9,099 nucleotides of DNA. Source: DATEPR01 sp036503065. Lineage in GTDB: Bacteria; Actinomycetota; Actinomycetes; Mycobacteriales; Pseudonocardiaceae. Each line of letters begins with the position of its first letter. Position 1 is the first letter of the stretch. The stretch is from the NCBI GenBank assembly GCA_036503065.1, contig DASXXM010000513.1:1-9099 (forward strand). The letters are read 5' to 3'. Under the pieces are notes generated by a model that ran no database searches, was not told the DNA's origin, and saw nothing but the letters and a program-made list of their open reading frames with translations. This document shows positions 6,058 through 9,099 of this stretch, piece after piece. A program made the translations under genes and the position numbers.

Positions 6058-6776
6058 CCGGGCTTGTGGTGGAGGCGATCGCGGTCGCGGTGCTGGAGCG
6101 GCCCGCGTACCTGTCCATCGCCGACTTCGTTACCGATCCGGCCATGATGGCGCTGGCCAGGGCGGTCGCCGAGCGCAACGAGCTGCCGCTGGACCGGCTG
6201 CGGTTCCTGGCCGACGAGCCGGACCGGGACGTGGCCTCCGTCGCGCTGGACGAACTGGGGCCGCCGGTGGACAAGCAGCCGGTGCTGCTGGTGCGCGGCG
6301 GCCCTGACCCGGATCCGTTCGTCACCACGCTGGCCAGGATGGTTGCCGGCCGGCCATGGGTGGACGAGGAGCTGGGCCTGACCCATCTGGACGAGCTCGG
6401 CGGCACCGCGGTGCTGGAGTTCCTGGACTGGTTCATGCCGGAGAGCGGCGCGACCGTGCTGATCGTGGACCAGTGTCCCGTTGTCGACATCGAGCGGCAG
6501 CTGCCATCGCCGGCCGCCGTCGCGCTGCGGGTCGGCCGGGGGAACGGGCTGATCCGGGTGCTCAGCTGGGGCGCGGGCGTACCGCCGCCCGCCATGGCGT
6601 ACCGGTTCAGCGGCCAGGGCCCGTGCGACCCGTGGATCGACCTGCACACCGCGCTGGCCGGCGGCTGGCTGGCGGCCGGCGACGAGGCCCTGTTGCACGC
6701 CACCGGCGAGGGCCGCGAGGGCTGGGCGCTGATCGAGGTGACCGGGGCCGCGATCGGCCGCGGGTGGCCGGAGTAG
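6054..6776 (+). CDS. Hypothetical protein, probable degenerate thiolase-fold partner
   Basis: This 240-residue protein starts at GTG 6054 inside the stop of the previous gene (4-nt GTGA overlap), so it is translationally coupled. I do not recognise it as a named family, but it shares three landmarks in the same order with its neighbour: GGTAVLEFLDW (116-126) against AGTSVLRALDY at the nucleophile elbow; VLIVDQ (135-140) against VLVLGGDQ; and AAGDEALLHATGEG (207-220) followed by WALIEV against RPGDRCLLVAIGDG and AAVVEV. It is about 100 residues shorter and lacks the PQAN and GHT segments. Its elbow has Gly where a ketosynthase has Cys. The likeliest reading is a shortened paralogue that forms a heterodimer with the first protein, as in FabH-like pairs such as PqsB/PqsC. 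No signal peptide or membrane segment is seen. The fold assignment is inference. Confidence 0.8.
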   Translation: MTGLVVEAIAVAVLERPAYLSIADFVTDPAMMALARAVAERNELPLDRLRFLADEPDRDVASVALDELGPPVDKQPVLLVRGGPDPDPFVTTLARMVAGRPWVDEELGLTHLDELGGTAVLEFLDWFMPESGATVLIVDQCPVVDIERQLPSPAAVALRVGRGNGLIRVLSWGAGVPPPAMAYRFSGQGPCDPWIDLHTALAGGWLAAGDEALLHATGEGREGWALIEVTGAAIGRGWPE

Positions 6777-6807
6777 ACTGACCGGGGCGTCCGTTTCCGG
6801 GGGCGTT

Positions 6808-6837
6808 TTGACCCTGTGACAGGCCGCCAGGTATCTT
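6808..6837 (+). promoter_or_regulatory. Promoter of the rplM-rpsI operon
   Basis: TTGACC (6808-6813), 18 bp, TATCTT (6832-6837) is a close match to a housekeeping (HrdB/SigA-type) promoter and the best in the window. The start would fall near 6844, giving a leader of about 94 nt. Just upstream, GGGGCGT occurs twice (6784-6790 and 6800-6806), of unknown meaning. No convincing terminator separates the preceding gene, so some read-through is possible. Confidence 0.75.
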
Positions 6838-6871
6838 CTTACGTTGTTGTGCGGAGCTCAACCTCGGCCAG

Positions 6872-6902
6872 GGTACGAACCGGCCGGAGCAGCTGCCGTA
6901 CC
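6872..6902 (+). promoter_or_regulatory. Structured leader of rplM
   Basis: GGTACG (6872-6877) pairs with CGTACC (6897-6902) around a 19-base loop that itself holds the palindromes CCGGCCGG and GCAGCTGC. It is 35 bases ahead of the rplM start and inside the predicted transcript. Ribosomal protein operons are often self-regulated through leader hairpins, so this could be such a site; the sequence alone shows only the pairing. Confidence 0.35.
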
Positions 6903-6937
6903 GACACCCCTGACAAGAGTGACGACGAGGTAGATCC

Positions 6938-7390
6938 GTGCGCACGTACAGTCCGAAGGCCGGCGAGCTGACCCACGCCTGGCATGTGATCGACGCCGAG
7001 GACGTGGTGCTCGGCCGGCTCGCCACGCAGGTAGCGACGCTGCTGCGTGGCAAGCACAAGCCCACCTATGCCCCGCACATGGACACCGGCGACTTCGTCG
7101 TCATCGTCAACGCCGAGAAGGTCGCGCTGACCGGCAACAAACGTGACCAGGCGTTCGTGTACCGGCACAGCGGTTTCCCCGGCGGCCTGCGCAAGCGGTC
7201 GTTCGGCGAGATGCTGGACAAGCAGCCGGAGCGCCTGCTGGAGAAGACCATCAAGGGCATGCTGCCGCACAACCGGCTCGGTCGGGCGATGGGCAGCAAG
7301 CTCAAGGTCTACGCCGGCCCGAACCATCCGCACCAGGCCCAGCAGCCGCAGCCGTTCGAGCTGAACGACAAGAGCAAGGTGAACCGGTGA
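6938..7390 (+). CDS. rplM: 50S ribosomal protein L13
   Basis: The 150-residue product is a full-length L13, an early-assembling protein that binds 23S rRNA in the large subunit. The conserved start region (MRTYSPKAGE, AWHVIDAEDVVLGRLAT), the VVIVNAEKVALTGNK segment and the L13 signature IKGMLPHNRLGRAMGSKLKV (106-124 approx.) are all present. The GTG start at 6938 has a modest GAGG at 6927-6930 and gives the usual actinobacterial N-terminus. The C-terminal PHQAQQPQPFEL tail is also as expected. It overlaps rpsI by 4 nt (GTGA), so L13 and S9 are made from one coupled transcript, the standard arrangement. Confidence 0.98.
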   Translation: MRTYSPKAGELTHAWHVIDAEDVVLGRLATQVATLLRGKHKPTYAPHMDTGDFVVIVNAEKVALTGNKRDQAFVYRHSGFPGGLRKRSFGEMLDKQPERLLEKTIKGMLPHNRLGRAMGSKLKVYAGPNHPHQAQQPQPFELNDKSKVNR

Positions 7391-7911
7391 CCACCGCCGA
7401 AGACAGTATCGAAGAAGAGACCGTGCCCGCCCCTGACACCGAGGTCGTCGAGGCGCCGGTGGAGACCCCGGTCGCCGCGGAGGCGCCGGTCGCCACCCGG
7501 CCGGCCGGCAGGCCCGTCATCGCGGGCAAGCCCACCCAGACCGTCGGCCGCCGCAAGCAGGCCATCGTCCGGGTCCGCCTGATGCCCGGCACCGGCCAGT
7601 TCAAGCTCAACGGCCGCAGCCTCGAGCAGTACTTCCCGAACAAGGTGCACCAGCAGCTGATCAAGGATCCGCTGGTGACCGTCGAGAAGCCCGAGTCGTT
7701 CGACGTGTTCGCGACCCTGCGCGGCGGCGGCATCACCGGCCAGGCCGGTGCGCTGCGGCTGGCCATCGCGCGGGCCCTGATCGAGGTCGAGCCCGACGAC
7801 CGGCCGTCGCTGAAGAAGGCCGGCTTCCTCACCCGTGACCCCAGGGTCAAGGAGCGCAAGAAGTACGGCCTGAAGAAGGCCCGCAAGGCCCCGCAGTACA
7901 GCAAGCGCTGA
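7387..7911 (+). CDS. rpsI: 30S ribosomal protein S9
   Basis: The 174-residue product is S9, whose basic tail reaches the ribosomal P site. The S9 core begins about residue 50 (TVGRRKQAIVRVRL); the signature GGGITGQAGALRLAIARAL is at 113-131, and the tail ends KKARKAPQYSKR, with the conserved terminal Lys-Arg. Residues 1-48 are an acidic, Ala/Pro/Val-rich extension (repeated EAPV units) typical of actinobacterial S9 and not part of the core fold. The GTG start lies within the rplM stop (GTGA), indicating coupling; no separate promoter is needed. A cluster of hairpins follows the stop codon. Confidence 0.98.
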   Translation: MTTAEDSIEEETVPAPDTEVVEAPVETPVAAEAPVATRPAGRPVIAGKPTQTVGRRKQAIVRVRLMPGTGQFKLNGRSLEQYFPNKVHQQLIKDPLVTVEKPESFDVFATLRGGGITGQAGALRLAIARALIEVEPDDRPSLKKAGFLTRDPRVKERKKYGLKKARKAPQYSKR

Positions 7912-8023
7912 TCGCTCGCTCTGGGGAACGTATGTCCACGGAGAGCGTGGACCTTGTCGCTCGCTGTGTCTTCTGGGGGGCGACCCCCAGACCCCCGAGT
8001 GTTCGGGCGCTGGGCGCCCGAAC
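7912..8023. repeat. Hairpin-rich intergenic element after rpsI
   Basis: This 112-base stretch holds two copies of TCGCTCGCT (7912-7920, 7957-7965) and three perfect hairpins: GTCCACG/CGTGGAC with loop GAGAG (7934-7952); an 8-bp TCTGGGGG/CCCCCAGA stem with GCGA, a GNRA tetraloop (7972-7991); and a 10-bp GTTCGGGCGC/GCGCCCGAAC stem with loop TGG (8001-8023). None has a T-run. It resembles the G/C-rich repeats often seen between genes in this group, possibly for transcript-end protection. No gene is supported here. Confidence 0.7.
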
Positions 8024-8049
8024 GGCGACTGTGGTCCCGGTCAGGCAAC

Positions 8050-8097
8050 CCACGGGAGCAGTCATCCGTCTTTCGGGTGCTGCTCCCGTGGTCGTTT
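8050..8097 (+). terminator. Strong hairpin terminator of rplM-rpsI
   Basis: Arms 8050-8061 and 8080-8091 form 12 perfect pairs (CCACGGGAGCAG with CTGCTCCCGTGG). After one bulged T the stem continues for 6 more pairs (8063-8068 with 8074-8079, one T-G) to a TCTTT loop. TCGTTT (8092-8097) follows. The 18-pair stem is the best terminator in the window; the T-run is short. Confidence 0.8.
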
Positions 8098-8139
8098 CCC
8101 CAAGAGTTGATGCCCATTTTCTTGGAGGTCGGTACCCAG

Positions 8140-9099
8140 ATGGCTCGCCTTTTCGGCACCGACGGCGTCCGCGGGCTCGCCAACAGCGAGCTGACCCCTG
8201 AGTTGGCGATGTCCGTCGCGGCAGCCGCGGCCAGGGTGTTCAGCGAGCACGACCGGTCCCACCGGCAGGTGGCGGTCGTCGGCCGGGATCCCAGGGCCAG
8301 CGGCGAGATGCTGGAGGCGGCCGTGGCGGCCGGGCTCGCGTCGGCGGGCGCGGACGTGCTGCTGCTGGGGGTGCTGCCGACGCCGGCCGTCGCCTTCCTG
8401 GTGGACGCGCTGGGCGCGGACCTCGGCGTGGTGATCTCCGCGTCGCACAACCCGATGCCGGACAACGGTGTGAAGCTGTTCTCGGCAGGCGGTCACAAGC
8501 TGCCCGACGCCGTCGAGGACGAGATCGAGGCCAGGCTGGCCGCGCCGACGAATCGGCCGACGGGTGCCGCAGTCGGCCGGATCACCCCGGCCCCCGAGGC
8601 CGCGTCGCGCTACCTGGACCACCTGGTCGGCGCCACCGGCCAGTCACTGGCCGGCCTGCGGGTCGTGGTCGACTGCGCGAACGGCGCCGCGTCGATGCTG
8701 GCGCCGCAGGCCTACCGCAAGGCGGGCGCCGACGTGATCGCGATCCACGCCGAGCCGGACGGCCTGAACATCAACGACAACTGCGGCTCCACCCACCTGG
8801 CGTCGATCCGGGCCGCGGTCACCGAACTCGGCGCCGACCTGGGCATCGCCCACGACGGCGACGCCGACCGTTGCCTGGCCATCGACGCGCAGGGCAACGA
8901 GGTGGACGGCGACCAGATCATGGCCGTCCTCGCGCTGGCCATGCAGGAGACGGGCGAACTCGTCGACGACACGGTCGTGGCCACCGTGATGAGCAACCTC
9001 GGCCTGCACCTGGCCATGCGGGAACACGGCGTCACCCTGCGCACCACGGCCGTCGGCGACCGGTACGTGCTGGAGGAGCTCCGCTCCGGCGGCTACACG
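8140..9099 (+). CDS. glmM: Phosphoglucosamine mutase (5' part)
   Basis: The first 320 of a usual ~445 residues are present; the frame is open at the window end. GlmM turns glucosamine-6-phosphate into glucosamine-1-phosphate in the cytoplasm, the step before UDP-GlcNAc for peptidoglycan. Seen in order: the start MARLFGTDGVRGLAN; the phosphoserine loop ISASHNP with catalytic Ser102; the metal-binding DGDADR (Asp239, 241, 243); and GDQIMAVLA (257-265). These together with the length assign GlmM rather than a sugar-specific mutase such as ManB. The ATG at 8140 is set by the family N-terminus; GGAGG at 8124-8128 is 11 bases upstream, a slightly wide gap. It sits behind the strong terminator, so it probably has its own promoter in the 8092-8139 gap or depends on read-through; I see no clear -35/-10 pair there. 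The order rplM-rpsI-glmM is conserved in actinobacteria. Confidence 0.97.
   Translation, partial: MARLFGTDGVRGLANSELTPELAMSVAAAAARVFSEHDRSHRQVAVVGRDPRASGEMLEAAVAAGLASAGADVLLLGVLPTPAVAFLVDALGADLGVVISASHNPMPDNGVKLFSAGGHKLPDAVEDEIEARLAAPTNRPTGAAVGRITPAPEAASRYLDHLVGATGQSLAGLRVVVDCANGAASMLAPQAYRKAGADVIAIHAEPDGLNINDNCGSTHLASIRAAVTELGADLGIAHDGDADRCLAIDAQGNEVDGDQIMAVLALAMQETGELVDDTVVATVMSNLGLHLAMREHGVTLRTTAVGDRYVLEELRSGGYT

Noticed and set aside
6782..6806. Possible terminator after the second ketosynthase-like gene
   Set aside because: Only CCGG self-palindromes and a GGGGCGT direct repeat are present; no stable stem with a T-run.
7932..8201. 89-codon + strand frame in the rpsI-glmM gap
   Set aside because: It runs through four hairpins and overlaps the glmM start in another frame; the product shows no family features.
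7302..8465. 387-codon - strand frame antisense to rpsI and glmM
   Set aside because: Ser/Arg/Thr-rich product opposite two conserved housekeeping genes; a composition artefact.
1..9099. CRISPR arrays, tRNA or rRNA genes, insertion sequences, phage or plasmid genes
   Set aside because: I looked for regular spaced repeats, cloverleaf arms, transposase or integrase motifs and terminal inverted repeats, and saw none.

Overview
The window is high-GC DNA with GTG starts, coupled genes and actinobacterial gene content. It looks like the chromosome of a filamentous actinomycete, probably of the Pseudonocardiales or a related mycolata/actinomycete group. The gene order (Rv3446c-type secretion accessory protein, WXG100 gene pair, then rplM-rpsI-glmM) is the order I know from the ESX-4 locus of Mycobacterium (Rv3446c-esxU-esxT-rplM-rpsI-glmM). 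The order genus is an inference; the synteny is read from the sequence.

Region 1 (1-2030) is the distal end of an ESX-4-like type VII secretion locus on the + strand. It holds the 3' end of a membrane-anchored secretion-associated protein, a coupled small acidic-tailed protein of unknown function, a likely separate promoter, two WXG100 substrates that each carry a W-x-G turn and a C-terminal YxxxE signal, and a hairpin terminator.

Region 2 (2029-6776) is an insert relative to the mycobacterial order. A large AfsR-type regulator on the - strand (winged helix, BTAD, NB-ARC, TPR) is divergent from two translationally coupled + strand genes. The first is a 3-oxoacyl-ACP synthase III (FabH)-like protein in which I cannot find any of the Cys-His-Asn catalytic residues. 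The second is a shorter protein that seems to be a further-decayed relative of the same fold. Between regulator and pair are three heptamer-like direct repeats at exact 11-bp steps, placed 8 bp ahead of a possible -10 element. This is the geometry of SARP operators, so the regulator probably controls the pair. This regulator plus pseudo-ketosynthase pair is the most unusual content of the window.

Region 3 (6777-9099) returns to housekeeping genes. A good promoter and a structured leader precede rplM-rpsI (4-nt overlap). A cluster of four hairpins follows, the last a strong terminator. Then comes glmM (phosphoglucosamine mutase), cut by the window end.
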